In this document: one piece after another, positions 52,367 to 61,673 of the stretch
How the letters are laid out: each line of letters opens with the position of its first letter
Position numbering within the stretch: position 1 is the stretch's first letter
The notes under the pieces: model-generated
What the model was told of the DNA's origin: nothing
The model's database searches: none
What the model saw: only the letters and a program-made list of their open reading frames with translations
Origin: Actinomycetes bacterium
GTDB taxonomy: Bacteria; Actinomycetota; Acidimicrobiia; Acidimicrobiales; Palsa-688
Length of the DNA: 64,000 nucleotides
NCBI GenBank assembly: GCA_021808665.1
Contig: JAKBBA010000002.1
Coordinates: forward strand, 62,001 to 126,000
Direction of reading: 5' to 3'
Position numbers and translations under genes: made by a program

Positions 52367-55300
52367 GTGTCAAGCTACCTAGAGGCCCTGCGCGAGACGG
52401 TCGTGATATTCGACGGGGCGACTGGCACCAACCTGCAGATGGTCGGTCTTGGAGCCGACGACTTCGGCGGATCGAGCCTAGAAGGCTGCAACGAGATCCT
52501 GGTGGACACTCGCCCGGATGTGATCGCCGACCTGCACCGCAGCTTCTTCGCCGTTGGCTGCGACGTGGTCGAGACCGACAGCTTCGGATCGCTGCCTTGG
52601 GTTTTGGCTGAATATGGCATTGCCGACAGGACCCGGGAACTCGCTCACAAGGCCGCTCGGATAGCACGCGACGTCGCCGACGGTTCCCCGGGTGATCGCT
52701 GGGTGGCGGGATCGCTCGGCCCCGGCACGAAGATAGCTTCGCTCGGCCAGATCTCATTCGCCGAACAGCGCGACGGCTATCAGGAGGCGGCGGTCGGCCT
52801 GCTGTCGGGCGGCGTCGACCTGATCCTCATCGAAACCGTCCAGGACCTTCTGCAGGCCAAAGCGGCGATCATAGGATGCCGTAGGGCGATGGCCGAGAAC
52901 GGGCGTAGCGTCCCGCTGCAGGTCCAGGTGACAGTCGAGACAACTGGGAGGATGCTGATGGGCACCGAGATAGGAGCTGCCCTGACGACCCTCCAAGCGA
53001 TGAGACCGGACGTGATCGGACTGAACTGCGCTACAGGCCCGGCAGAGATGACTGAACATCTCCGCTATCTAAGTGCCCACAGCGATCTGCCGATCTCGGT
53101 CCTGCCCAACGCCGGCCTCCCGTCAGTGGTGGACGGTGCTATGCACTACGACCTGACCCCAGAGCAACTCGCCGACTACCACAGGCGATTCGTCAGCGAG
53201 CTCGGTGTCAACGTGATCGGCGGTTGCTGCGGTACCACACCGCAACATCTGCGGGCGGTAGTCGACGCGTGCCGCCACTTGATCCCCGCACCACGCAAAG
53301 TTCAACGCCAGCCTGGCGTCGCTTCCATATACAGCCACGTTGACTACGACCAGTCTCCTTCGGTGCTGATGGTCGGCGAGCGAACGAACGCAAACGGGTC
53401 CAAGCAATTCCGAGAGGCGATGCTCTCCGACGACTGGGACACGTGCGTGTCGATGGCACGCGAGGCCGTCCGCGGTGGGGCGCACGTCATAGACTTGTGC
53501 GTCGACTACACCGGCGAGGACGGCCGGGCCGACATGGCAGAAGTCGCAGGTCGCTTCGCCACCCAGGCGACGGTGCCGCTCATGCTCGACTCCACCGAGG
53601 CCGAGGTGATCGAGACCGGCCTGCAGCTCATCGCGGGTAAACCGATAATCAACTCGGTCAACCTCGAGGACGGCGACGCTGCGGGTACCCGGCTAGATTT
53701 GTTCCTCCGCCTCGCCCACGACTACGGCGCTGCGGTCGTAGCGACATGCATCGACACCGAGGGCCAGGCACGCACGGCTGACTGGAAGCTCCGAGCGGCG
53801 AGGGCAATCTTCGACCTGGCAGTAAAGCGTTACGGGATCGAGGCGGAGGATCTGCTGTTCGACCCTCTCGTCCTGCCAGTAAGCACAGGAATGGAGGAGG
53901 GTCGCCGGGACGCTCTCGAGACGATCGAAGGAATCCGCCTTATAAAAGCCGAGCTGCCAGGTGTGCGCACCATAGTCGGCCTGTCGAACGTAAGTTTCGG
54001 TTTGAACCCCGCAGCGAGGCACGCCTTGAATTCGGTGTTCCTCCACGAGTGCCAGCTTGCAGGCCTCGACGCAGCGATAGTCAACCCGGCTCGGATCGTG
54101 CCGCTCAACCGTCTCGATCCGGCCGTGGTCGAAGTGTGCCAAGACCTGATCTACGACAGGCGTGACCATGCGAGGCGATACGACCCCCTAGAAACGCTGC
54201 TGTCTATGTTCGACGGGGCGCAGGCGACTTCCACCGAACGCGAGGACCGCTCCGGCTGGCCAGTCGAGCAGCGCCTATCGCAGAGGATCATCGACGGCGA
54301 GCGCGACGGGCTCGAAACTGACCTAGACGAGGCCGTCCACACTGGCTGGGCGCCACTCGACATAGTCAACGGGCCGCTTCTGGGTGGCATGAAGACAGTG
54401 GGCGAACTGTTCGGCTCCGGGCAGATGCAGCTTCCTTTCGTGCTGCAGTCGGCGGAGACGATGAAGGCCGCCGTAGCTCACCTTGAGCCGCTCATGGAGC
54501 GCTCCAACGCTGCCGGGAAGGGCACGATAGTCCTCGCCACCGTCAAAGGCGACGTCCACGACATCGGAAAGAACCTGGTCGACATCATCTTCACCAACAA
54601 CGGTTACGAGGTCCACAATCTCGGCATAAAAGTCCCGATATCGGACATGCTCACCGCGGCAGAAGCTGTCGAAGCCGATGCCGTAGGAATGTCAGGACTC
54701 CTCGTTAAGTCTACGCTGATCATGCGGGACAACCTCGTGGAAATGAACGACCGCTCGATGTCACACATTCCTGTGCTCTTGGGCGGCGCCGCCCTGACAC
54801 GGTCGTACGTGGAGAGGGATCTGCGCTCTCAGTACAAGGGACGCCTCTTCTACGGCAAGGACGCTTTCGAGGGCCTCGCCGTGATGGACCGCCTGATGGA
54901 GTTGAAAAGGAGCGGTATCGACGACCCTGACTTCGGACGGACCGTCGAAGCCACCGACGGGCCACTGCCCCGGGCTATTAGAGCTGACATGTCGACACGG
55001 GGAGCAACGCGAGACAGCCACGCCGACCTTCCCGCCAAGTCACCTTTCGTCGACGCTGACAACCCGGTGTTCACACCACCCTTTGTCGGCAGTCGTGTCG
55101 AACGGGGCATCGCATTGGACGACGTCGCTCGCTTCATAAACGAGACAGCCCTGTTTCGCGGCCAGTGGGGTTACAGGCCTGACAAGACGAACGCCGAGAA
55201 TGACGCCAACTTCAAGGTAAGGATCCGTGCCGTTCTTCGCGAACGCCTTGCCGACGCCCGAGCGTCTGGGCTTCTGCGTCCAGCCGTCGCCTACGGCTAC

Positions 55301-55867
55301 TTTCCGGTCAACTCTGAAGGTGACGACCTCATAGTCTGGGCCGACGAGAGCCGCCGCACAGAGAGCCTGCGTTTCCGCTTCCCACGTCAGTCGACGGAGC
55401 CTTGGATGTCGATAGCCGATTTCTTCCGCCCAGTCGAGGCTCGAGACAAGGACTTTGCTGCCTTCTTCGTCGTCAGCATGGGAAACGAGGCATCGAAGGA
55501 GGCCGCCCGGCTGTTCTCAGAGAATCGCTACCAGGATTACCTTCACTTGCACGGCCTCGGAGTGGAGATGACCGAAGCTCTCGCCGAGTACTGGCACTAC
55601 AGGATACGCCAAGATTGGGGGTTCGGTTCCGAGGACGGACCGACCCTCGGAGGCCTGTTCCGCCAGCGTTACCGTGGTGGACGCTATTCGTGGGGTTATC
55701 CGGCCTGCCCGAACTTGGAGGACAATGCCAAGTGCGCAGCGCTAGTCGGTGCGCAGCGCATCGGGGTCGAAGTCAGCGAAGAGACCTCGTGGCAGTTCCA
55801 CCCCGAGCAGACCACGGCTGCGATAGTCTGCCATCATCCGCAAGCGAAGTACTTCGTGGTCGACTGA
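52367..55867 (+). CDS. metH: Cobalamin-dependent methionine synthase
   Basis: This 1166-residue enzyme methylates homocysteine from methyltetrahydrofolate. Domains in order: homocysteine binding (FDGATGTNLQ; zinc cysteines in GLNCATGP and GGCCGTTP), pterin binding (VGERTNANGSKQF), cobalamin binding with DVHDIG at 729-734 (DxHxxG, His731 as lower ligand) and the C-terminal SAM-binding reactivation domain, including HPEQTTAAIVCHHPQA. It is somewhat shorter than E. coli MetH (1227). The GTG at 52367 fits TATCCT six bases upstream; the GTG one codon earlier is the alternative. Confidence 0.95.
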   Translation: MSSYLEALRETVVIFDGATGTNLQMVGLGADDFGGSSLEGCNEILVDTRPDVIADLHRSFFAVGCDVVETDSFGSLPWVLAEYGIADRTRELAHKAARIARDVADGSPGDRWVAGSLGPGTKIASLGQISFAEQRDGYQEAAVGLLSGGVDLILIETVQDLLQAKAAIIGCRRAMAENGRSVPLQVQVTVETTGRMLMGTEIGAALTTLQAMRPDVIGLNCATGPAEMTEHLRYLSAHSDLPISVLPNAGLPSVVDGAMHYDLTPEQLADYHRRFVSELGVNVIGGCCGTTPQHLRAVVDACRHLIPAPRKVQRQPGVASIYSHVDYDQSPSVLMVGERTNANGSKQFREAMLSDDWDTCVSMAREAVRGGAHVIDLCVDYTGEDGRADMAEVAGRFATQATVPLMLDSTEAEVIETGLQLIAGKPIINSVNLEDGDAAGTRLDLFLRLAHDYGAAVVATCIDTEGQARTADWKLRAARAIFDLAVKRYGIEAEDLLFDPLVLPVSTGMEEGRRDALETIEGIRLIKAELPGVRTIVGLSNVSFGLNPAARHALNSVFLHECQLAGLDAAIVNPARIVPLNRLDPAVVEVCQDLIYDRRDHARRYDPLETLLSMFDGAQATSTEREDRSGWPVEQRLSQRIIDGERDGLETDLDEAVHTGWAPLDIVNGPLLGGMKTVGELFGSGQMQLPFVLQSAETMKAAVAHLEPLMERSNAAGKGTIVLATVKGDVHDIGKNLVDIIFTNNGYEVHNLGIKVPISDMLTAAEAVEADAVGMSGLLVKSTLIMRDNLVEMNDRSMSHIPVLLGGAALTRSYVERDLRSQYKGRLFYGKDAFEGLAVMDRLMELKRSGIDDPDFGRTVEATDGPLPRAIRADMSTRGATRDSHADLPAKSPFVDADNPVFTPPFVGSRVERGIALDDVARFINETALFRGQWGYRPDKTNAENDANFKVRIRAVLRERLADARASGLLRPAVAYGYFPVNSEGDDLIVWADESRRTESLRFRFPRQSTEPWMSIADFFRPVEARDKDFAAFFVVSMGNEASKEAARLFSENRYQDYLHLHGLGVEMTEALAEYWHYRIRQDWGFGSEDGPTLGGLFRQRYRGGRYSWGYPACPNLEDNAKCAALVGAQRIGVEVSEETSWQFHPEQTTAAIVCHHPQAKYFVVD

Positions 55868-55891
55868 GGCTGGCCCCAGACTCGGCCCTAG

Positions 55892-57367
55892 TCACAATCC
55901 CGCAGCGTCGGCGAGTTCGGAGAACTCCGAAATAACCAGGTCAGCCAGGTCGTCGAGGTCCGGCATAAGTTCCCGGCAGGCCACTAGGGCGAAATCCATC
56001 GTGTCGCAGTAGCTCTGGACCGTGATGTTAAGCCCGACGCCGTCGACGATCGTCGAGACTGGGTAGTAGTTGACCATCCTGGCCTCGTCTAGGTAGAGGC
56101 TCCGCCTAGAGCCGGGCACGTTGGAGATTACAAGGTTGACAGGCGGGTTGAGCCGGTCCGCTACCCTGAGGCGTGTGGCGATACGCGCCGCGCGGACGGC
56201 CAGCGCCGGCGGGGCGAAGTCGGCGTAGTCCACCAGCGTCGTCGCCGGGAGGAGGCTGAAGCGCTGCTTGGCGTCCTCCATGACCGCCTTGACCAGGTTG
56301 AGACGCTCCAGCGGCCTTTCCGAGGTGGTTGGCATGACGGGAAAAAGCCCCGAGACCCGGTTAGTCCACGGGTCGGTCTCGGTGCCGGTGCGAATAGAAA
56401 CCGGTACCATCGCCACAAGCGGACGGTCAGGCACCGCACCTCGCTTTTGGAGGTAGGACCTCAAACCACCGGCGCAAGCCGCCATGACCACGTCGTTGAC
56501 CGTGGCACCCGTGGCGTTCTTGATGGCCTTCACGTCCACGAGCGATACTGACCTGAGCGCGACCCGCCTGTGCGGAGTGATCACCCCGTTGAAGACGGTG
56601 TGAGGAGCGGTCTTTTCGGGAAGGGAACCCACCGAGTCATCACCACGGCTGGAGCGCTGTGCGACGGCCGCTCCTATCGGGTTCGGAATTGTCCGCAGGA
56701 TATCTGCGAGGCCTACAAGGCCCCTGCTGCGAGTCATCTCTCCCAGCGCCCGCAGCGTCCGAACCTGCACAGAAGCGAACTTGCCAGGCTTAGACGCCGC
56801 ACCCGCGAGCACTCTGGCCAGAACTTGGGCTGGGCTCGGCACCTTTTCACCTGCGACCGTCACAGGGAGCTCGGCCGGCTCCGAGAGGCCAGGCTCGTTG
56901 TCGTAGAACATCGTCATCAGCTCGGCGCCGGCCGCGCCGTCGATGGTTGCGTGGTGCATCTTGGAGAGCACCGCGAATCGATCCCCGGCGAGGCCTTCGA
57001 TCACCCAGAACTCCCACAGGGGGTGGCTCCTGTCGAGCGGCCTGGCTATCAGGCGCGCGACGAGCTTGGAGAGCTGCTCCAGACCGCCCGGGGAGGGTAT
57101 CGCCGTCTCGAGCAGATGGTACTCGAGGTCGAAGTCGGGGTCCTCGATCCAGTATGGGTGGTCAAGGCCAAACGGAACGTCTACCAAGCGGCGCCTAAGC
57201 GGTTCTAGGTCGGGTAGACGGTTCAGCAGGCGGTTCCGCATGGCCTCGTAGGGTGACCAGTCGCTGCGGGCGGGCCGCTCGAAGACGGCCAGTCCGCTGA
57301 CGTGACCGAACTGGGACCCGGTCTCGAGGTAGAGAAAGCTGGCGTCCAACCCGCTGAGCTGCTTCAT
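55892..57367 (-). CDS. Wax ester synthase/diacylglycerol acyltransferase (WS/DGAT)
   Basis: This 491-residue acyltransferase makes triacylglycerol or wax esters as storage lipid. It starts MKQLSGLDASFLYLETG, has the active-site HHxxxDG as HHATIDG (138-144), PNPIGAAVAQR, and the C-terminal NLVISNVPGSR and GVGLNITVQSY motifs of the bacterial family. With three acyl-CoA synthetases and an acyl-CoA dehydrogenase nearby it suggests active lipid storage and turnover. The ATG has AAGGAG seven bases upstream. Confidence 0.93.
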   Translation of the reverse strand: MKQLSGLDASFLYLETGSQFGHVSGLAVFERPARSDWSPYEAMRNRLLNRLPDLEPLRRRLVDVPFGLDHPYWIEDPDFDLEYHLLETAIPSPGGLEQLSKLVARLIARPLDRSHPLWEFWVIEGLAGDRFAVLSKMHHATIDGAAGAELMTMFYDNEPGLSEPAELPVTVAGEKVPSPAQVLARVLAGAASKPGKFASVQVRTLRALGEMTRSRGLVGLADILRTIPNPIGAAVAQRSSRGDDSVGSLPEKTAPHTVFNGVITPHRRVALRSVSLVDVKAIKNATGATVNDVVMAACAGGLRSYLQKRGAVPDRPLVAMVPVSIRTGTETDPWTNRVSGLFPVMPTTSERPLERLNLVKAVMEDAKQRFSLLPATTLVDYADFAPPALAVRAARIATRLRVADRLNPPVNLVISNVPGSRRSLYLDEARMVNYYPVSTIVDGVGLNITVQSYCDTMDFALVACRELMPDLDDLADLVISEFSELADAAGL

Positions 57368-57430
57368 GGTGCGTCTCCTTGCCGGCCTGCTGTTGGTGCC
57401 AGTCGATCAGCACCACAAACTCAGACGGTA

Positions 57431-58531
57431 CTATCTTTCGAGGATTACCATGTCATGGTTGGCGTCATTGAGGCTGCGAGCTCGGTCCGGCCCTGCGATG
57501 ACTATGTCTTCGATGCGGACGCCGAAACGACCGGGTAGATAGACGCCGGGCTCCACGGAAAAGGCGTTACCTGGGACAAGAAGCTCGCGGTTGCCGCCCA
57601 CGATGTAGGGGTCTTCGTGTTCTTCGACGCCGATCCCGTGACCCGTCCTGTGGACGAAGAACTCACCGAAACCGGCTTCGGCTATCACAGAACGAGCGGC
57701 GTCGTCCACATCCTCACAGGTCGCTCCGACCCGGGCAGCCCCGACCGCGTCGGCCTGCGCTTGTCGGACAATCTTGTAGACCTCCTCCTCTAAAGCGCCA
57801 GGAGCCCCAGTCCAAACCGTCCGGGTGATGTCAGAGCAGTAACCGTCCAAGGTCCCACCGAAATCGCACACGACAGCCTCCCCCGCCTGGATCTTCCTCT
57901 CCGACGCCTCGTGGTGCGGGCTTGCGGCGTTCGGGCCGGAAGCGACGATCGCAAAATTGACCCTACTATGACCGGCGTCGAGGAGGCGCCTGGATATGTC
58001 GGACGATACTTCTCGTTCGCTACGCCCTACCAGTGGGATGTCGCCGCCCAGGAGAGCCACCGCCACGGAGTCCGCAGCTGCTGAAGCCACTGCGAGAGCT
58101 TCGATCTCGTCGGGATCTTTTACAGCTCTCAAAGGCCCGGTGAGCTTGCCGGCGGGTGACCATGTCGCACGCGGCAGGGACACCTGCAAAGCCAGGAGGA
58201 AGGTGGCCCAGGTGCGGTCCGAGACCGCCAGCCTGGAGCGCTCCCCTACCAGTGAAGCCACTATGGCGACCGGGTCCTCGCGCTCTGACCACGCCCGCAA
58301 GGAGAACACGTCAGGGTGTATTACGACGCGGGGAGCTTCGAGACGGGGCACCACCAGGGTCGCCTCTTCATCTGCGGGGACAACCGCCATTGTAAGGCGC
58401 TCAAGGGGCATAGCTTCGTAACCGGTGAGCCACGGGAGGTCAGCACCGACGGAGAGCAGCACGACGTCGACGGCTGCCTCGGCCATTCGCTGGCGAAGAC
58501 GATCGAACCTGGCCTGGTGTTTCGAGCTCAT
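57431..58531 (-). CDS. M24 metallopeptidase (Xaa-Pro aminopeptidase-like)
   Basis: This 366-residue peptidase has an N-terminal creatinase-like domain (RFDRLRQRMAEAAVDVVLL, LPWLTGYEA) and a pita-bread catalytic domain. Probable metal ligands lie in VCDFGGTLDGYCSDITRT, HRTGHGIGVEEHEDP, FSVEPGVY and RIEDIVI. It releases N-terminal residues before proline. The ATG at 58531 overlaps the stop of the lipB-lipA gene (ATGA), making it the last gene of a four-gene coupled operon. The 53 extra upstream codons would overlap that gene and are rejected. Confidence 0.9.
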   Translation of the reverse strand: MSSKHQARFDRLRQRMAEAAVDVVLLSVGADLPWLTGYEAMPLERLTMAVVPADEEATLVVPRLEAPRVVIHPDVFSLRAWSEREDPVAIVASLVGERSRLAVSDRTWATFLLALQVSLPRATWSPAGKLTGPLRAVKDPDEIEALAVASAAADSVAVALLGGDIPLVGRSEREVSSDISRRLLDAGHSRVNFAIVASGPNAASPHHEASERKIQAGEAVVCDFGGTLDGYCSDITRTVWTGAPGALEEEVYKIVRQAQADAVGAARVGATCEDVDDAARSVIAEAGFGEFFVHRTGHGIGVEEHEDPYIVGGNRELLVPGNAFSVEPGVYLPGRFGVRIEDIVIAGPDRARSLNDANHDMVILER

Positions 58532-60225
58532 AGCGAAACAAGCTCTCCTGGTGTCCCGACGCCACCACCAGCGCGTGCCGCAGCCTGGCGTGCGTGGTAG
58601 CTGGACCTCGTCAAGGGGGATGCCTCGACGTGGCCGATGCCGAGGGACTCTCCCAGCTCGGCGATGCTGGCGAACTCCTCGGGGGTCCACCAGCGCGCCA
58701 CGCCGAGGTGAGCGGCGGTAGGCCGGAGGTACTGACCGGCAGTGACTATGTCCACGCCGACGCCGGCGAGGTCGGCGAGCGTCGACGCTACCTCCTCGAA
58801 AGTCTCTCCCATCCCGAGCACCAGGCCCGTCTTGGTGGTAAGGCCTGCAGCTTTCGCTCGCGCCAGCACAGCGAGGCTCCGCGCGTAGGAGGCTGAAGGT
58901 CGAACGGCCCGCTGGAGACGAGGAACCGTCTCCACGTTGTGGTTGAGCACCTCAGGTCGCACCGAGAACACGGCTTCGAGAGATGCCGGGTCGCCTTTGA
59001 GGTCGGATATGAGAAGCTCCAACGCAACTCCTGGATTTCGCCTCCTGACCGCTTCGACTGTGGCGACGAACCCGGATGCGCCACCGTCAGGCAGGTCATC
59101 CCGGGCGACGCATGTGACGACGGCGTGAGACAGGCCGAGTCGACTGACAGCTTCGGCAACACGTTCGGGTTCGTCGGGGTCAAGCGGCAGGGGCTTGGCG
59201 GTGTCGACCAGGCAGAACCCACATGCCCGCGTGCAGCGTTCGCCATTGATCATAAAAGTGGCTGTGCCGTCAGCCCAGCATTCGTAGATGTTCGGGCAGC
59301 CGGCCTCCTCACACACAGTGACCAGGTTCAAGGAACGGACGACCTTTCGCAGTGCCCTGTAATCCTCGCCAAGATGGGCGGAAGCTCGAAGCCACTTCGG
59401 CTTGCGGGCGTCGACTGCTAGACCGCCAGAAGGGTCTACCCCAGCCTGGGCGAGACGGCGGTCGATCATCCTCACCGGAGTCTCCGTCGCCCCACCCGCA
59501 ACGGTGAAAGGTGCCATCTCGGACGGTTGAACCTTCCACGCCACGTCCTGGCGGTCCACGGATGAGACGCTCCACACTCTCGACGCAGCGTCGACGACGG
59601 CGTCTACTACAGTCCGCATCCCCGGGTGGAGCCCCTCAGCCGCAAGAGACGTTACAGGCTTGTCGGCTATGCCGCAGGGGACGATGTGGCCGAACATGTC
59701 CATGTCCGGGTCCACGTTGAGGGCGAAGCCGTGCATCGAACGCCCTTTGGAGACACGAACGCCGATCGCGGCTATCTTGCGAGGGTTGTCCCCCTCTGGC
59801 TCTAGCCAGACCCCCGGGTAGCCTTCGAGACGCCCGGCGCTTGGCGCTCCGAGAGCACCGAGGGCGTCTATTAGGGTCTGCTCGATCCGCCAGACGTGGC
59901 ACGGGGAGGCCCCCGGACCGGGCGGAACTTCCATCACCGGGTAACCTACGAGCTGCCCGGGACCGTGGTAGGTTACGTCGCCTCCTCTGTCCACCCGTTC
60001 GAGTTCAGCTCCCACCGTCGAGGGATCCACTAGAAGGTTCTCAGGGCGAGCCCGAACCCCCATGGTGTAAACCTGGCGGTGCTCCATCAGAAGCAACCAG
60101 TCGTCGTCGCCCTCAGCCCACAAGCCGCGCTGCAGGGCAAGGCCGTCCCGGTAACGCACCCTCCCGAGCCACCGCACTCGCAACCCGCGGCGCACGGCGC
60201 GTGGTGTGCAGGCTGCAGCGGTCAC
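58528..60225 (-). CDS. Natural LipB-LipA fusion: octanoyltransferase plus lipoyl synthase
   Basis: This 565-residue protein joins both steps of lipoate assembly. The N-terminal half (about 1-235) is LipB: GGDVTYHGPGQ (81-91), catalytic Lys150 in RKIAAIGV, and Cys184 in HIVPCGI. The C-terminal half (about 270-565) is LipA: auxiliary-cluster cysteines C305, C310 and C316, radical-SAM C331-x3-C335-x2-C338, and the C-terminal RSSYHA. LipB transfers octanoate from ACP to an apo-lipoyl domain and LipA inserts two sulfurs; LipB and LipA are normally separate. The GTG start overlaps the E2 stop (GTGA), so its substrate protein is made immediately upstream. Confidence 0.93.
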   Translation of the reverse strand: MTAAACTPRAVRRGLRVRWLGRVRYRDGLALQRGLWAEGDDDWLLLMEHRQVYTMGVRARPENLLVDPSTVGAELERVDRGGDVTYHGPGQLVGYPVMEVPPGPGASPCHVWRIEQTLIDALGALGAPSAGRLEGYPGVWLEPEGDNPRKIAAIGVRVSKGRSMHGFALNVDPDMDMFGHIVPCGIADKPVTSLAAEGLHPGMRTVVDAVVDAASRVWSVSSVDRQDVAWKVQPSEMAPFTVAGGATETPVRMIDRRLAQAGVDPSGGLAVDARKPKWLRASAHLGEDYRALRKVVRSLNLVTVCEEAGCPNIYECWADGTATFMINGERCTRACGFCLVDTAKPLPLDPDEPERVAEAVSRLGLSHAVVTCVARDDLPDGGASGFVATVEAVRRRNPGVALELLISDLKGDPASLEAVFSVRPEVLNHNVETVPRLQRAVRPSASYARSLAVLARAKAAGLTTKTGLVLGMGETFEEVASTLADLAGVGVDIVTAGQYLRPTAAHLGVARWWTPEEFASIAELGESLGIGHVEASPLTRSSYHARQAAARAGGGVGTPGELVSL

Positions 60226-61673
60226 AGTTCGGCTGACCAGTCCCTGGCCTCGAGAGTGTCCTTGACAGATTTAAGGAATGCCGCGGCGTATGCTCCGTCG
60301 AAGGCCCTGTGATCCCACGACAGCACTAGGTTGCCGACCGGGTGGACGGCAATTCCGTCAGAGCCGTCCGGGAGTTCGACTGCCACGGGCTTCTTGCGGA
60401 CACCGTCGGTGGAGAGAATTGCGACCTGTGGTTGGTTGATCACCGGCACCGTCATCAAGGTACCGAACGGTCCAGCGTTCGTTATGGTGAACGTCCCGCC
60501 TGATATGTCGTCCATCGTCAGACGGCGAGCTCGTGCACGGGCAGCCAGTTCGGAGATCTCCCTCGCTATCGTGCGAAGCCGCTTTGCTTCGGCTGAGTGG
60601 ACGACCGGCACAAGAAGACCTTCGAAGTCGAGGTCTACGGCAACACCGATGTTGAGGTCGTGGTGGACGATCAGCGCGTCGTCGCCCACCGAGCTGTTAA
60701 CGTTCGGGAAGTCCTCCAAGGCATCGACGACAGCTCGGGTGACGAAAGGAAGGTAGGTGAGGCTGAAACCTTCAGCAGCCTTGAAACGCTCCTTTTCTGC
60801 TCGTCGTACCCGCTCAACGGCGAGGTAGTCCACCTCGACCGCAACCATGGTGTGCGCCGACGTGTGCTTGGAGCGGATCATGTGCTCGGCGGTACGCCGG
60901 CGGATGTTGGTGAAAGGCACCACTTCGTCTCGCGGCCCAACAGCGGTGGGAGCAGTTGGCGTAGCCGGCACCTTCGGGCCGCTCGCACCAAAAGCAACGC
61001 TAGGCGCCTCGGCTACGCTGCGCGCCGCAACGCCGCCCGGTGTGGCGGTCTGAACCGGGACCCTGGAAGCACCCGTTGGCCCACCAGCGCTCAGCGAGTC
61101 GATCACGCCTAGTACGTCGGACCGGGTGATGCGCCCACCGGCGCCGGTACCTGGGATCGTCGCCGGGTCGAGACCGTGCTCGGCGATCAGCCTCCGCACG
61201 ACCGGAGACAGCACCAGTCCAGCACTTCCTGAGGTTTCGCCACCCTGAACAGCCACCGGGTGGACATCCCCGGCACCGTCCTGAGAGTCCTCGACTTGCC
61301 CTGGGGCCGCGCTCGGCGGCGACTCTAGGCCGGCTGTGCTGGCAACGGGCGCAACGTCAGCCACCGGCGGCTCGGGCTCTGGCGCAAACTCGGGTGGAAT
61401 CTCGCCGCTCGGTGCTTCTTGGCCTGCGCGGGGCGCAAGCCCGTCGGATATGACGGCTAGTCGCGTCCCTACGTCTACGGTCTCACCCTCGGCGACGAGG
61501 ATCTCTGCTACTACACCAGCCACCGGGGAGGGTACCTCCGAGTCGACCTTGTCGGTGGAGACCTCGAAGAGGACCTCGTCTTCGGCTATCGGGTCTCCGA
61601 CCTGCTTGGCCCAACGGGTGATCGTACCTTCAGTTACCGTCTCGCCGAGCTGGGGCATGGTGATGTCAGCCAA
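60222..61673 (-). CDS. 2-oxoacid dehydrogenase E2 (dihydrolipoamide acyltransferase)
   Basis: This 483-residue E2 has one lipoyl domain starting MADITMPQLGETVTEGTI with the lipoylated Lys42 in STDKVDSE, a Pro/Ala/Glu-rich linker, a peripheral subunit-binding domain (SPVVRRLIAEHGLDPATI), a second Ala/Pro linker, and the catalytic domain with SWDHRAFDG. It passes acyl groups to CoA. Whether it serves pyruvate, branched-chain or 2-oxoglutarate E1 is not fixed by sequence; the fused E1 at 0.4-2.5 kb is a candidate partner. The TTG at 61673 restores the family's MADITMPQLGE start, has GAGG nine bases upstream and overlaps lpdA by eight bases. Confidence 0.9.
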   Translation of the reverse strand: MADITMPQLGETVTEGTITRWAKQVGDPIAEDEVLFEVSTDKVDSEVPSPVAGVVAEILVAEGETVDVGTRLAVISDGLAPRAGQEAPSGEIPPEFAPEPEPPVADVAPVASTAGLESPPSAAPGQVEDSQDGAGDVHPVAVQGGETSGSAGLVLSPVVRRLIAEHGLDPATIPGTGAGGRITRSDVLGVIDSLSAGGPTGASRVPVQTATPGGVAARSVAEAPSVAFGASGPKVPATPTAPTAVGPRDEVVPFTNIRRRTAEHMIRSKHTSAHTMVAVEVDYLAVERVRRAEKERFKAAEGFSLTYLPFVTRAVVDALEDFPNVNSSVGDDALIVHHDLNIGVAVDLDFEGLLVPVVHSAEAKRLRTIAREISELAARARARRLTMDDISGGTFTITNAGPFGTLMTVPVINQPQVAILSTDGVRKKPVAVELPDGSDGIAVHPVGNLVLSWDHRAFDGAYAAAFLKSVKDTLEARDWSAEL

